Assembly (NCBI RefSeq): GCF_004564075.1
Contig: NZ_CP038256.1
Coordinates: forward strand, 1,116,001 to 1,180,000
Origin: Microbacterium sediminis
Lineage (GTDB): Bacteria; Actinomycetota; Actinomycetes; Actinomycetales; Microbacteriaceae
Direction: 5' to 3'
Length of the DNA stretch: 64,000 bases
Both the position numbers and the translations under genes were made by a program. Positions 10,416-17,845 of this stretch are shown in pieces; within the stretch, counting starts at the first letter, position 1; every line of letters begins with the position of its first letter. Below the pieces are notes generated by a model. It did not search any database, was not told the DNA's origin, and saw only the letters and a list, made by a program, of their open reading frames with translations.

Positions 10416-10913
10416 TCAGCCCTCGGGGGTCGGCGGCGTCCAGGCCGGGGCGGGGTCGATCGTCGCGTTGATCGTGCGGGTGATCGCGCCGAGCTGGCGG
10501 GTCTGTGCCTCGCTGAGCGGGGCGAAGACGAGCTTCTCGACGAGGGCGTGGTGCGCCGGCGTCGACTGCCGGAGCTTCTTGTCCCCCTCGTCGGTGAGGA
10601 TGGCGAGGGAGGCGCGGCCGTCGCTCGGGTCGGTCTCGCGCCGCACGAGCGATTTGTTCTCCAGGCGCGTGATCGCCCGGGAGAGCCGCGAAAGCGTGCA
10701 GTTCGCGTAGCCGGCGAGCGTGCTCAGGCGAAGGGTGCGGTCGGGGGCCGTGGCGAGGGCGAACAGCAATCCGTGCTCGAAGTGCGTCAGGCCGCTGTCG
10801 CGCTGCAGCTGCGCGTCGAGGGCGGCGGGAAGTCGCTCGAGGAGCGTGGCGACGGCCGCCCACACCTCGAGCTGTGCGGGCGTCAGGCCGGCGGGGCTCT
10901 CGGATCGCGTCAT
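10416..10913 (-). CDS. MarR-family transcriptional regulator
   Basis: A 165-aa winged-helix regulator: a dimerising N-terminal helix, HFEHGLLFALATAPDRTLRLSTLAGYANCTLSRLSRAITRLENKSLV as the recognition region, and a wing containing ETDPSDGRASLAILTDEG, the DxRxxxxxLT hallmark of MarR. It probably represses itself and the divergent SDR gene and responds to an unknown ligand. The start is ATG 10913 rather than a codon 30 nt upstream, because TACGAT (10920-10925, minus strand) ends 6 nt before it. Two palindromes in the shared upstream region overlap the promoters. Confidence 0.9.
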   Translation of the reverse strand: MTRSESPAGLTPAQLEVWAAVATLLERLPAALDAQLQRDSGLTHFEHGLLFALATAPDRTLRLSTLAGYANCTLSRLSRAITRLENKSLVRRETDPSDGRASLAILTDEGDKKLRQSTPAHHALVEKLVFAPLSEAQTRQLGAITRTINATIDPAPAWTPPTPEG

Positions 10914-10919
10914 GAGTCG

Positions 10920-10979
10920 ATCGTACGTTACTTGCTTGCGCAAGTAATAGCCGTTACCGTTGCTTGCCTAAGCAAGTAA
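10920..10979. promoter_or_regulatory. divergent MarR/SDR promoter region with two palindromic operators
   Basis: Operator 1 (10928-10947) is TTACTTGC-N4-GCAAGTAA, perfectly symmetric. Operator 2 (10960-10979) is TTGCTTGC-N4-GCAAGTAA, one mismatch. Centres are 32 bp apart, about three helical turns. For the SDR gene a -35 TTGCTT (10932-10937), a 17-bp spacer and a -10 TACCGT (10955-10960) fit; operator 1 covers the -35 and operator 2 the start region. For marR the -10 is TACGAT (minus, 10920-10925). The geometry fits a MarR dimer repressing both directions. Confidence 0.8.
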
Positions 10980-11012
10980 ATCGGCGCGGTGCGTCAGAGC
11001 GAGAGGGAGCAG

Positions 11013-11804
11013 ATGGATCTGGAGCTGCGGGGCAAGACGGCTTTCGTGAGCGGGTCGACGCAGGGGATCGGCTTCGCGATCGCGTCGGCGCTCGCCGCCG
11101 AGGGGGTGCGGGTGATCGTCAACGGACGCAGCGCGGAACGCGTGGGGGACGCGGTCGAGAGGCTCCGGGCGGCCCACCCCGGCGCGGACCACGCGGGTGT
11201 CGCGGCCGACTTCTCGCGCCCCGAAGACGTCGCCCGCCTGCTCGACGCGCTCGAGCCGGTCGACATCCTCGTCAACAACGTCGGCCTCTTCGGACTGGCG
11301 CAGTTCGATGCGATCCCCGACGAGGAGTGGGCGCGCTACCTCGACGTGAATCTCATGAGCGGTGTGCGCCTGTCGCGTCGTCTCCTTCCCGGGATGCTCG
11401 AGAGGGGCTGGGGTCGCGTGCTGTTCATCAGCAGCGAGTCGGGTGTGAACGTCCCGGCCGACATGGTGCACTACGGCGTCACGAAGGCCGCGATGATCGC
11501 CCTCGGCAACGGCCTCGCGAAGCTCACGCGAGGCACGGCGGTGACCGTCAACACCGTGCTCGGCGGGCCGACGTACTCGGACGGCGTCGCGGCGACCGTG
11601 GAGTCGATCGCGAGCATGAAGTCGGCTCCGGTGGAGGCGATCAAGGCGGCGATCATCGGCGAGAACGCCACGACGCTGCTCGAGCGGTTCCTGGAGCCCG
11701 CCGAGGTGGCCCACCTCGTGGCGTACCTCGCGAGCCCCCGCGCATCGGCGACCAACGGTGCCGCCATCCGGGCGGACGGCGGTGTGCTCACCTCGATGCT
11801 GTAG
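11013..11804 (+). CDS. SDR-family NAD(P)-dependent oxidoreductase
   Basis: Classical short-chain dehydrogenase of 263 aa. The cofactor loop is GSTQGIG (residues 14-20), the structural NNVG is at 88-91, and the catalytic set is Ser141, Tyr154 and Lys158 (HYGVTK). Arg39 in NGRS after beta-2 suggests NADP(H). The substrate cannot be read from sequence. ATG 11013 follows a GAGGGAG Shine-Dalgarno; an in-frame codon at 10989 is less likely because it precedes that site. Control by the divergent MarR protein through the two upstream palindromes suggests an inducible detoxification or catabolic enzyme. Confidence 0.92.
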   Translation: MDLELRGKTAFVSGSTQGIGFAIASALAAEGVRVIVNGRSAERVGDAVERLRAAHPGADHAGVAADFSRPEDVARLLDALEPVDILVNNVGLFGLAQFDAIPDEEWARYLDVNLMSGVRLSRRLLPGMLERGWGRVLFISSESGVNVPADMVHYGVTKAAMIALGNGLAKLTRGTAVTVNTVLGGPTYSDGVAATVESIASMKSAPVEAIKAAIIGENATTLLERFLEPAEVAHLVAYLASPRASATNGAAIRADGGVLTSML

Positions 11805-11842
11805 CCCCGCCCGCGCGCCGCGCGTTCGGCAACAGAACCGGG

Positions 11843-11881
11843 CTTCCGGCACAGGGATCGGCGGGATCCGTGTGCCGGAAG
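11843..11881. terminator. hairpin between convergent SDR and BASS genes
   Basis: An 11-bp perfect stem (CTTCCGGCACA with TGTGCCGGAAG) with further GGATC/GATCC pairing inside. No T-tract on either side, so termination strength is uncertain, but the position between two convergent stops suits a bidirectional terminator. Confidence 0.55.
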
Positions 11882-11921
11882 GCTCGGGGTGTGCAGGGGC
11901 GCGCGGCGGTGCCCGCCGCCA

Positions 11922-12890
11922 TCACTCGTCCGTGACGGGGCGGCGGCCCATGATCAGCGCGAAGATCGCGCCCGAGAGGTTGTGCCAGACCGAGAACACC
12001 GCCGCGGGCAGCGCCGCGAGCGGCGAGAAGTGCGCGGCGGCGAGCGAGGCGGCAAGCCCCGAGTTCTGCATGCCCACCTCGATGCTGATCGCCCGGCGCT
12101 CGCGCTGGGTCATCCGCAGCCCCCACGCGGCGAGGTAGCCGAGCAGCAGGCCGAAGCCGTTGTGCAGGAACACCGCGAGGAAGACGAGCAGGCCGGCCTC
12201 GACGATCTTGTCGGCGCTGCCCGCGACGACGGCCGCCACGATCAGGGCGATCGCGATGGTCGACAGCCACGGCAGCGCGGGCTGTGCGCGCTCGACCCAG
12301 GTGCGCAGCAGCAGTCGCACGACGAGGCCGGCGACGACCGGCAGCAGCACGGTCTGCAGGATCGACATCATCATCGACGCGAACGGCACCTCAAGGAACT
12401 GCCCGGCCAGCCACAGCGTCAGCAGCGGGGTGAGGACCGGGGCCAGGAGCGTGGAGCAGGTCGTCACCGTCACCGACAGCGCCGTGTCGCCGCGCGACAG
12501 GTAGGTGACGACGTTCGATGCCGTGCCGCCGGGCGCGCAGCCGACGAGGATCACGCCGGCGGCCAGCTCCGCGGGGAGCTGGAGCGCGAGCGCGATCAGC
12601 CACGCGGTGAGCGGCATGATCAGGTACTGCAGCACCACGCCGATCGCCACCATCCACGGACGCTTCAGGATGCGCGTGAAGTCGGGGAGCGTGAGCGTCA
12701 GGCCCATCCCGAACATCACCACGCCGAGGAGCCAGGGCACCGCCTGCCCCAGCGGCGCGACGACGCCCGGCAGGGCGAAGCCGATGATGCCCGCGACGAT
12801 CACGAGGACGGGGAAGACCGTGACGGCGAGGCGTGCCGCGCGATCGGCGGAGGGGGAGGCGACATCGGGGATGCGTTGGGTGGTGCTCAT
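11922..12890 (-). CDS. bile acid:sodium symporter family (BASS) transporter
   Basis: A 322-aa protein with about ten membrane helices. The family pattern is visible: VVMFGMGLTLTLPDF after helix 2, the VGCAPGGTASNVVTYLSRGDTALSV segment, which contains the Na+-site crossover motif, and GMQNSGLAASLAAAHF near the end. Bacterial BASS proteins move bile acids, pantoate, keto acids or other organic anions with Na+; the substrate here is unknown. ATG 12890. The N-terminal 25 residues are polar and cytosolic. It converges on the SDR gene and is not obviously co-regulated with it. Confidence 0.9.
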   Translation of the reverse strand: MSTTQRIPDVASPSADRAARLAVTVFPVLVIVAGIIGFALPGVVAPLGQAVPWLLGVVMFGMGLTLTLPDFTRILKRPWMVAIGVVLQYLIMPLTAWLIALALQLPAELAAGVILVGCAPGGTASNVVTYLSRGDTALSVTVTTCSTLLAPVLTPLLTLWLAGQFLEVPFASMMMSILQTVLLPVVAGLVVRLLLRTWVERAQPALPWLSTIAIALIVAAVVAGSADKIVEAGLLVFLAVFLHNGFGLLLGYLAAWGLRMTQRERRAISIEVGMQNSGLAASLAAAHFSPLAALPAAVFSVWHNLSGAIFALIMGRRPVTDE

Positions 12891-13019
12891 CGTTCATGAG
12901 TATCAGATCATGGCCGCATCGCACGCAATCTGCGCACTCCGGAGCGTCGCAGCCGCGCGGCGAGTGAGCGAAATGCGCGAGTGTGGCGCGCAGGGCGGAT
13001 CGGCCGCGAGAATCGATCG

Positions 13020-13205
13020 GTGACCTCGATCCAGACCCTCAGCGACCCGGACCGCCGCGTGATCGCTCGCTGGGCCGCCGCGTGCGCCGAGCGCGTGTTG
13101 CCGTTGTTCAACGGCGGCGCCGAGTGGCGGGAACTTCTCGCGGACGCGCTCGCTCGCCGGTCCCGACCCACCGGTCCCGACCGCCCGCAGGGAAGGTTGA
13201 TGTGA
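13020..13205 (+). CDS. short protein resembling the N-terminus of Imm5-like immunity proteins
   Basis: A 61-codon frame whose first half, LSDPDRRVIARWAAACAERVLPLF, resembles as I remember it the opening helix of Imm5-like putative immunity proteins (WAadCAErvLplF). The rest (NGGAEWRELLADALARRS and on) does not continue that family, so it looks truncated or diverged. GTG 13020 has GAGAAT ending 6 nt upstream. The end reads ATGTGA and overlaps the next GTG start by 4 nt, so the two frames are coupled. The resemblance is from memory and needs a profile search. Confidence 0.45.
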   Translation: MTSIQTLSDPDRRVIARWAAACAERVLPLFNGGAEWRELLADALARRSRPTGPDRPQGRLM

Positions 13206-13609
13206 GCGAGCGAGTGCTGTCCCGTCCCGGCGGGTGGGCGGAGGTCTTGCGCGAGGGCGATGCGCTCGTGCTGCGGATCGGCGCGGGTGCTGATCGTGAT
13301 CATCTGCCGTTCACGTTTCGGTTCGTGATCACGCCGCAGCATCTCGATGTGCTCCGCGACGACGTCGGGCGGTACCTGTTGGCGGACTACGTGGTGAGGC
13401 GGCTGTGCGAGAGGACCCACGGCGAGCGAACGCCCAACAAGAAGAAGGTCCGGCGGCTCCTCGATCGCGTCCTGCTCGGCCCCGAGCCCGAGGTCGACGC
13501 GTGGTTCCGGTCGGATGAGACGGGCATGCGCGACCTCGCCGCGGCGGGTGCGGATCCCGCTCTGCTGCAGGAGGGACGAGTGCTCGCGGCGCTGCGGCAC
13601 CAAGCGTGA
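13202..13609 (+). CDS. uncharacterised protein, possibly DUF6357-like
   Basis: A 135-aa protein starting LSRPGGWAEVLREG, followed by LVLRIGAGADRDHLPFTF-like strands and a helical half ending LLQEGRVLAALR. The order GGW...V...G.L.L..GAD..H.P.TF....HLDVLR.D..RYLL recalls the first half of the actinobacterial DUF6357 family as I remember it; the assignment is tentative and the protein would be shorter than that family. GTG 13202 overlaps the preceding TGA. A fragment that resembles its N-terminus recurs at 15864-16085. There is no signal or membrane segment. Confidence 0.6.
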   Translation: MSERVLSRPGGWAEVLREGDALVLRIGAGADRDHLPFTFRFVITPQHLDVLRDDVGRYLLADYVVRRLCERTHGERTPNKKKVRRLLDRVLLGPEPEVDAWFRSDETGMRDLAAAGADPALLQEGRVLAALRHQA

Positions 13610-13661
13610 TCGGCGCTCGCGGATCGCCGGGGAGCCCGGGCGGTGTGATTCACTGGCCGAC

Positions 13662-13934
13662 GTGGACGTCAACGCCCTGGCCCTGAACGTGGACATTCCG
13701 CCCGAGCTGCGGTGGCAGGACGAGCGCCGCGGCGAGGTGTTCGAGCTGCAGTCGATCACCGTGCGGTTGCTGCCGGACGGCTCGCTCGCCGCGAAGGCCT
13801 ACGGGCGCCCCGTCGCGGGCGGGCGCGGCACGTATGTGTCGTTTCCCGTGCGCCGCAGCGCCGAGATCGATGCGCTCATCGCCGAGGCCGCCTCGGAGGC
13901 GTCGCGTCGCTGGGCGGCGCATCGCGGTCTCTGA
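13662..13934 (+). CDS. small conserved protein, unknown function
   Basis: A 90-aa acidic, probably globular alpha/beta protein (ELQSITVRLLPDGSLAAKAYGRPV, then TYVSFPVRRSAEIDALI and a C-terminal helix). GTG 13662 is used because TTCACT ends 7 nt upstream and the next internal start would cut the first conserved strand. It lies 52 nt after the preceding gene and 18 nt before the WYL regulator, so it may share a transcript with them. No family recognised. Confidence 0.6.
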   Translation: MDVNALALNVDIPPELRWQDERRGEVFELQSITVRLLPDGSLAAKAYGRPVAGGRGTYVSFPVRRSAEIDALIAEAASEASRRWAAHRGL

Positions 13935-13952
13935 TCGGGGCATGATCGACGG

Positions 13953-14654
13953 GTGAACAGGACCGATCGGCTCTATGCGCTCGTCGAGGAGCTGCGCGCG
14001 GTGTCGCCGCGGCGCCGGAGCGCGCGATGGCTCGCGGAGCGCTTCGAGGTGTCGGTGCGCACGGTCGAGCGCGACCTGTCGGCGCTGCAGCAGTCCGGTG
14101 TGCCGATCTGGGCCGAGCCGGGGCGGGCGGGCGGATACGCGCTCGATGCGTCCGCGACCCTCGGCCCCATGGGGTTCACCGTCGACGAGGCGCTCGCGAT
14201 CCTGATCGGGCTCGGCACGCTTCGGCGCGGGCCGTTCCGCCATGCGGCGGGCACGGCGCTGCGCAAGCTGCTGGCCGTCATGCCGGATGAGGACGCGCGC
14301 CGCGCCACGGCGCTTGCCTCGCGCGTGCACCTGCTCGAGCCCGACGACGAGGCCCCCATCCCCGCGGAGTTCGCGGCGGCGCTGCGCGCGAACCGGGTGG
14401 TGCGGCTGGAGTACCGGCGTCAGGACGGCACGGTGACCCGCCGGGAGGTCGAGCCGCTCGGCTCCATCGGCCGGGACGGCGCCTGGTATCTCATCGCGTG
14501 GTGCCGGCTGCGCGACGGCGTGCGGGCGTTCCGTGGCGACCGCATGATCTCCGTCGAGCTCACCGACGAGCGTCCGCCGCCCCGGGCGCTGCGCAGGGAG
14601 GATCTCCACATCCCGTTCGGGACGCTGCGATCGGTCGTGGACGACCTGCGCTGA
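13953..14654 (+). CDS. HTH/WYL-domain transcriptional regulator (YafY-like)
   Basis: A 233-aa regulator. Residues about 1-60 hold a DeoR-type winged helix (SARWLAERFEVSVRTVERDLSAL). Residues about 135-215 hold a WYL domain, seen as GRDGAWYLIAWCRLRDGVRAFRGDRM, where W-Y-L gives the domain its name and the later Arg/Asp residues bind the ligand. The C-terminal WCX extension of larger relatives is missing, so it is a short form. GTG 13953; CATGAT ends 6 nt upstream. The adjacent VOC-family gene and the palindrome between them suggest that it controls that gene. Confidence 0.88.
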   Translation: MNRTDRLYALVEELRAVSPRRRSARWLAERFEVSVRTVERDLSALQQSGVPIWAEPGRAGGYALDASATLGPMGFTVDEALAILIGLGTLRRGPFRHAAGTALRKLLAVMPDEDARRATALASRVHLLEPDDEAPIPAEFAAALRANRVVRLEYRRQDGTVTRREVEPLGSIGRDGAWYLIAWCRLRDGVRAFRGDRMISVELTDERPPPRALRREDLHIPFGTLRSVVDDLR

Positions 14655-14668
14655 CCGCATCTGCCAAA

Positions 14669-14686
14669 ACACCGACAGCACGGTGT
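14669..14686. promoter_or_regulatory. palindrome between WYL regulator and VOC gene (candidate operator)
   Basis: ACACCG-N6-CGGTGT: perfect 6-bp arms with a 6-bp spacer, preceded by an A-rich patch CCAAAAC. It lies in the 86-bp gap upstream of the VOC start, where the YafY/WYL protein encoded just before it could bind. Binding is inference. Confidence 0.5.
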
Positions 14687-14740
14687 CGCGGCTGCGGACG
14701 AGGCTGGTGTCAACGTACTCGATCAGCTCAGGAGACACCC

Positions 14741-15112
14741 ATGACGTTCGCATCCGTCCGCATCATCACCGACGACGTCGATCGGCTCGCCGCGTTCTAC
14801 GAGCGCGTGACCGGCCAGACCGCTGTGCGACCGGCCCCGGTGTTCGCGCAGTTCTCCGGCCCGGGCGCGACCCTCGCGATCGCCAGCCCGGCCACCGTGG
14901 CGATGCTGGGCGACGCCCTCGCCCCGGCCGCGAACCGGTCGGTGATCGTCGAGTTCGAGGTGGACGACGTCGAGGCCGAGTTTGCGCGGCTGGAGCCGGA
15001 GCTCACCGACATCGTGCTGCCGCCGTCGACGATGCCGTGGGGCAACCGGTCGGCGCTGTTCCGCGACCCCGACGGCAACCTCGTCAACCTGTTCAGCCGG
15101 CCCGCGGGCTGA
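14741..15112 (+). CDS. VOC (glyoxalase/bleomycin-resistance) family protein
   Basis: A 123-aa protein with the paired beta-alpha-beta-beta-beta modules of the vicinal oxygen chelate fold: SVRIITDDVDRLAAFYERVTG at the start and NRSALFRDPDGNLVNLFSR at the end. Members are dioxygenases, lyases or drug-binding proteins. The usual first-strand metal His/Glu is not obvious here, so it may be a binding protein rather than an enzyme. ATG 14741 follows AGGAGA. It sits directly downstream of a WYL regulator and a palindrome, an arrangement often seen for regulated VOC genes. Confidence 0.85.
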   Translation: MTFASVRIITDDVDRLAAFYERVTGQTAVRPAPVFAQFSGPGATLAIASPATVAMLGDALAPAANRSVIVEFEVDDVEAEFARLEPELTDIVLPPSTMPWGNRSALFRDPDGNLVNLFSRPAG

Positions 15113-15277
15113 TCGTCACCGTCCCCGGCATGCTCGGTCGTGTCGGGGACGGGCGCTCTCGGTGGGGTGGCGTTCGGCGCGTCGGTGCGCGAATGTGGTG
15201 GGGTGACGAGGCGATAAGATCCCGCGCCGAGGCTGTTCCTCTTCGGGGACGGAGCGGGCGCGGAGCGGCGATGTTCG

Positions 15278-15853
15278 GTGGCGGACCCCCAGCAGGCGTA
15301 TGACGCGTTCGCGCAGTTCCGCGGCGAACTCCGGGGTGATCCCGTCATGCTCTCGATCGAGGATCCGGTCGCCGAGGAGGCGCTCGCGATGATCGTCGGC
15401 AGCGGGACCGCCGTGCGCATCCGGGGCGGGCAGCGTCCGCGGCGCGAGTATCGGCGGATCGAGCACGCGAACTGGGTCGGGTCGTACGCGATGCGGTTCT
15501 TCGCGGACGGCTACGACGGGCTCGCGGGCGGCCCCTGGTACCCGGACGCGGCCGATCTGGACCTCCCGCCCGAGGAACGCGGGGCGCGGTGGGCGGCGGG
15601 GATCGCGGACGAGCCCGAGGCGGTGGATGAGGTGCTCCGCATCTGGGCGGACAACGGGATCGTCGACGCGGATCACTATGTCTTCTTCCACACCGACACC
15701 CTCGCCGAGTCCCGCGAGGATCGCGCCGCCCTGTCGGTGCTCATCGAGACCCTCGGCCTGCAGCGCCTCCCGTTGCCCGACGGGGCGGCGGAGGGTGAGG
15801 TGTGGGTGCGCACGGATCCGCGGATCGAGGCCGAGATCGAGAGCTGGGCGTGA
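15278..15853 (+). CDS. uncharacterised cytosolic protein
   Basis: A 191-aa acidic protein that I do not recognise. Conspicuous segments are IRGGQRPRREYRRIEHANWVG, GLAGGPWYPDAADLDLP and NGIVDADHYVFFHTDT. No signal peptide or membrane helix. GTG 15278 is preceded by GGAGCGG at a usable distance. TAAGAT (about 15212-15217) is a possible -10, which would give a leader of about 55 nt. The gene ends 10 nt before the truncated gene at 15864. Its neighbours are small unknown or degraded genes, which suggests strain-variable content. Confidence 0.65.
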   Translation: MADPQQAYDAFAQFRGELRGDPVMLSIEDPVAEEALAMIVGSGTAVRIRGGQRPRREYRRIEHANWVGSYAMRFFADGYDGLAGGPWYPDAADLDLPPEERGARWAAGIADEPEAVDEVLRIWADNGIVDADHYVFFHTDTLAESREDRAALSVLIETLGLQRLPLPDGAAEGEVWVRTDPRIEAEIESWA

Positions 15854-15863
15854 GGGGAGCACT

Positions 15864-16085
15864 ATGAGCGGGGAGAGCGCGACCGAGGTCGTCTTCGAGC
15901 GGGGCGGGTGGTGGCCGCGGGTCGTCCGGCACGGGAAGCGGCTGCGCCTGGAAGTCGTCGGCGGGGCGGACGCGCTTCACCAACCGCGGATAAGCGCTCG
16001 CCGTCGCGGACGCCGGCTGATGCGGCCGGGGGCCCGGGCCCTCGCCGCGGCGGGAGAGGCACGCGGCGATATCGTGGGGCGATGA
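15864..16085 (+). pseudogene. truncated relative of the 13202-13609 gene
   Basis: ATG 15864 with a GAGGGGAG Shine-Dalgarno opens a 73-codon frame. Its first 33 residues (FERGGWWPRVVRHGKRLRLE, then VVGGADAL) align with the start of the 13202-13609 product (SRPGGWAEVLREGDALVLRI, then GAGAD). After ADAL the similarity stops abruptly and the frame becomes Arg/Ala-rich, as in non-coding GC-rich DNA. I read it as a paralogue that lost everything but its first 30 or so codons. The breakpoint is near 15965-15980. It could still make a short peptide. Confidence 0.55.
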
Positions 16086-16101
16086 CGAGGTCGACTCGGG
16101 C

Positions 16102-16647
16102 ATGACGACGGATGAGGGCGTGTGGCTGCGGCCGTTGCGCCGCGACGACGCCGGGGGAGTGCTGGCCGCGTTCCGCTCGAACGCCGACATGGCGCGGCAG
16201 GGAGACGTGACGACGCCCGCCGATGCCGAGCGGTACGTGGAGAATCTCCTGGCGCCCGCGTCCGCGCATCGCCCGTGGGCCGTCGCGACGGGCGACGGGC
16301 TCGCCGGACTCGTGTGCGTGAGCGTGGATGCGAAGAACCGCAATGGCTGGTTCTCGTACTGGATGGCGACCGCGGCGCGTGGGCACGGCTGGATGCGCCG
16401 GGCCGCGGCGACCGTCGCCGACTGGGCGCTGACCGATGGCGGACTCGAGCGTCTCGAGCTCGGGCACCGCGTCAACAATCCGGCGTCCGGGGCGGTGGCC
16501 CGCGCGGCGGGCTTTGTGAAGGAGGGAACCGAGCGCGCCAAATTCCTCGTGGATGGGCGACGGATCGACGTCGACACGTACGGTCGGCTCCGCACCGATC
16601 CGCCGCCGCGATACGAGCCGCTGCCCATGCGCGGTGGGGCCCGGTGA
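16102..16647 (+). CDS. GNAT-family N-acetyltransferase (RimJ/RimL-like)
   Basis: A 181-aa acetyl-CoA-dependent acyltransferase: WLRPLRRDDAGGVLAAF at the N-terminus, NGWFSYWMATAARGHGWMRRA as motif A with the R-G-x-G-x-M/A pyrophosphate loop (here ARGHGW), then LERLELGHRVNNPASGAVARAAGF, the RimJ/RimL-type NxxSxxVxxxxGF segment. The likely substrate is a protein N-terminus or small amine, not identifiable. ATG 16102 is the first reasonable start after the truncated gene. The stop is overlapped by GTG of a 40-codon frame (16644). Confidence 0.85.
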   Translation: MTTDEGVWLRPLRRDDAGGVLAAFRSNADMARQGDVTTPADAERYVENLLAPASAHRPWAVATGDGLAGLVCVSVDAKNRNGWFSYWMATAARGHGWMRRAAATVADWALTDGGLERLELGHRVNNPASGAVARAAGFVKEGTERAKFLVDGRRIDVDTYGRLRTDPPPRYEPLPMRGGAR

Positions 16648-16766
16648 GCGGCGAGCGGCCGCGCCTGGTGCTGCGTTCCCCGCGCCCCGAAGACGAGCTG
16701 GAGGAGGTCTTCGCTCTCCCCGATGGGGCGCTGAAGCGCCGCTATGGGATCGAATCCGATCGCTGA
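16644..16766 (+). CDS. short 40-codon frame after the GNAT gene, doubtful
   Basis: GTG 16644 overlaps the GNAT TGA by 4 nt (GTGA) and the frame ends at 16766, 19 bp from the convergent broken MBL gene. The product is charged (GERPRLVLRSPRPEDELEEV and a basic tail) with no recognisable domain. It could be a coupled small protein, or the 5' stub of a gene lost in the same rearrangement that damaged the neighbouring genes. Weak support. Confidence 0.3.
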   Translation: MSGERPRLVLRSPRPEDELEEVFALPDGALKRRYGIESDR

Positions 16767-16785
16767 TCCGCCGCGCTCGCGCGGT

Positions 16786-17384
16786 TCACGCCGCGCGGAC
16801 CGCCGCCGCGATGTCGGCGGGCGTGCCGCGCCAGGGCGCGCCGTGGCCGGGCAGCACCCACGACGCCGAGATCCCCGCGAGCCGGTCGAGGGAGTCGAGC
16901 GCCTGCTCGGGCTCGTCGGTGAACGGCGCCGGCTGCGGGCCCGTGCGGCCGGTGAGCACGTGGCGCGTGGTGAGGGCGTCACCCACGAACACCGCGTCCG
17001 CCGCCGGCACGTGCACCGCAACGCTGCCCGGCGAGTGCCCCGGCAGTCCGATGATGCGGGGGTTGCCGGGCAGATCCAGCACATCGCCGTCCGCGACCTC
17101 CACGACCTCCTGCACGTAGCGCGTGCGCAGCCCGTTCTTGCGCAGGGAGTACGCGAGGAACCCCAGCATCGGGCCGGGACGGGCCGGTCCCATCGGTGTC
17201 TTCGGCTTCTCACCGGTGCGGACGCGATGGGCGTCGGCGGTGTGGACATGCACGGGGACGCCCGCCTCGCGCCGCAGCTGCTCGGCGAAGCCGATGTGAT
17301 CGCTGTCGCCGTGGGTGAGGACGACCCCGCGGATGTCGGAGAGCGGTCGCCCGATCGTCTCCAGCTCGGCCCGCAGGTCGGGTG
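16786..17384 (-). pseudogene. metallo-beta-lactamase-fold hydrolase, 5' end missing
   Basis: The minus-strand frame from about 17384 to 16786 encodes most of an MBL-fold hydrolase: DLRAELETIGRPLSDIRG, the metal motif THGDSDHIG (HxDxDH), PGHSPGSVAVHV, VFVGDAL and VLPGHGAP. The first 50-60 residues normal for the family (the first beta-sheet strands and any start codon) are absent. Upstream of about 17384 the DNA instead belongs to a TPR gene in another frame. A deletion joining the two genes explains this. The remaining metal-site residues are intact, so decay looks recent. Confidence 0.75.
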
Positions 17385-17755
17385 AGCGCGACCGTGAACG
17401 CCTCCAGCGCCTCCGCGTAGCGTCCGGCGACGAAGTACGCCTTGCCGAGATGCTGGTGCATCGTGGCCTCGTGCCGCATCCCCGCGGCCTCGCGCACGAG
17501 CTCCAGATAGGCGCGGATCGAGGCGCCGTGGCGCCCCTGGTCGCGCCAGGCATCCGCGATCAGGGCTCGGATGCGCGCCGAGCCCGGCTGAGCCATCGCC
17601 CGCAGGAGCGCCTCGGCCTCGGCGGGACGGCCGCCCCACAAGGCCTCCAGTGCGTCACTCGCGTCGTCGTCACGGTGGGCTTGGCGGAACGCCTCGATGT
17701 CGTCGATGACGGGAAGGAGCGACTCGGGGTCGATGTGCCAGCCCGCGTCGATCAC
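17385..17755 (-). pseudogene. TPR-repeat protein, 3' end replaced by MBL gene sequence
   Basis: GTG 17755, with TAGGAT (minus strand) ending 6 nt upstream, starts a TPR protein: WHIDPESLLPVIDDIEAFRQ, ALEALWGGRPAEAEALLRAM, then repeats HQHLGKAYFVAGRYAEALEAF. After residue about 124 (FTVALT) the frame runs into the MBL gene out of phase and would end at 17210 with an unrelated Arg/Ala-rich tail. The last helix is therefore lost. The N-terminal two thirds could still be made from an intact promoter. Confidence 0.7.
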
Positions 17756-17845
17756 GCATGAATCCTAGGGGGAAGGGCCGAGTCGGGTGGCCCGTGGCCG
17801 GGTGACAGGATGGGAGGACACCCACCCACCGACGGAGGTTCCCCG

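Noticed and set aside
17385..17755. A genuine TPR-MBL fusion protein interrupted by a single frameshift
   Set aside because: Restoring the frame would still leave the MBL domain without its first 50-60 residues, so a deletion between two genes explains the sequence better.
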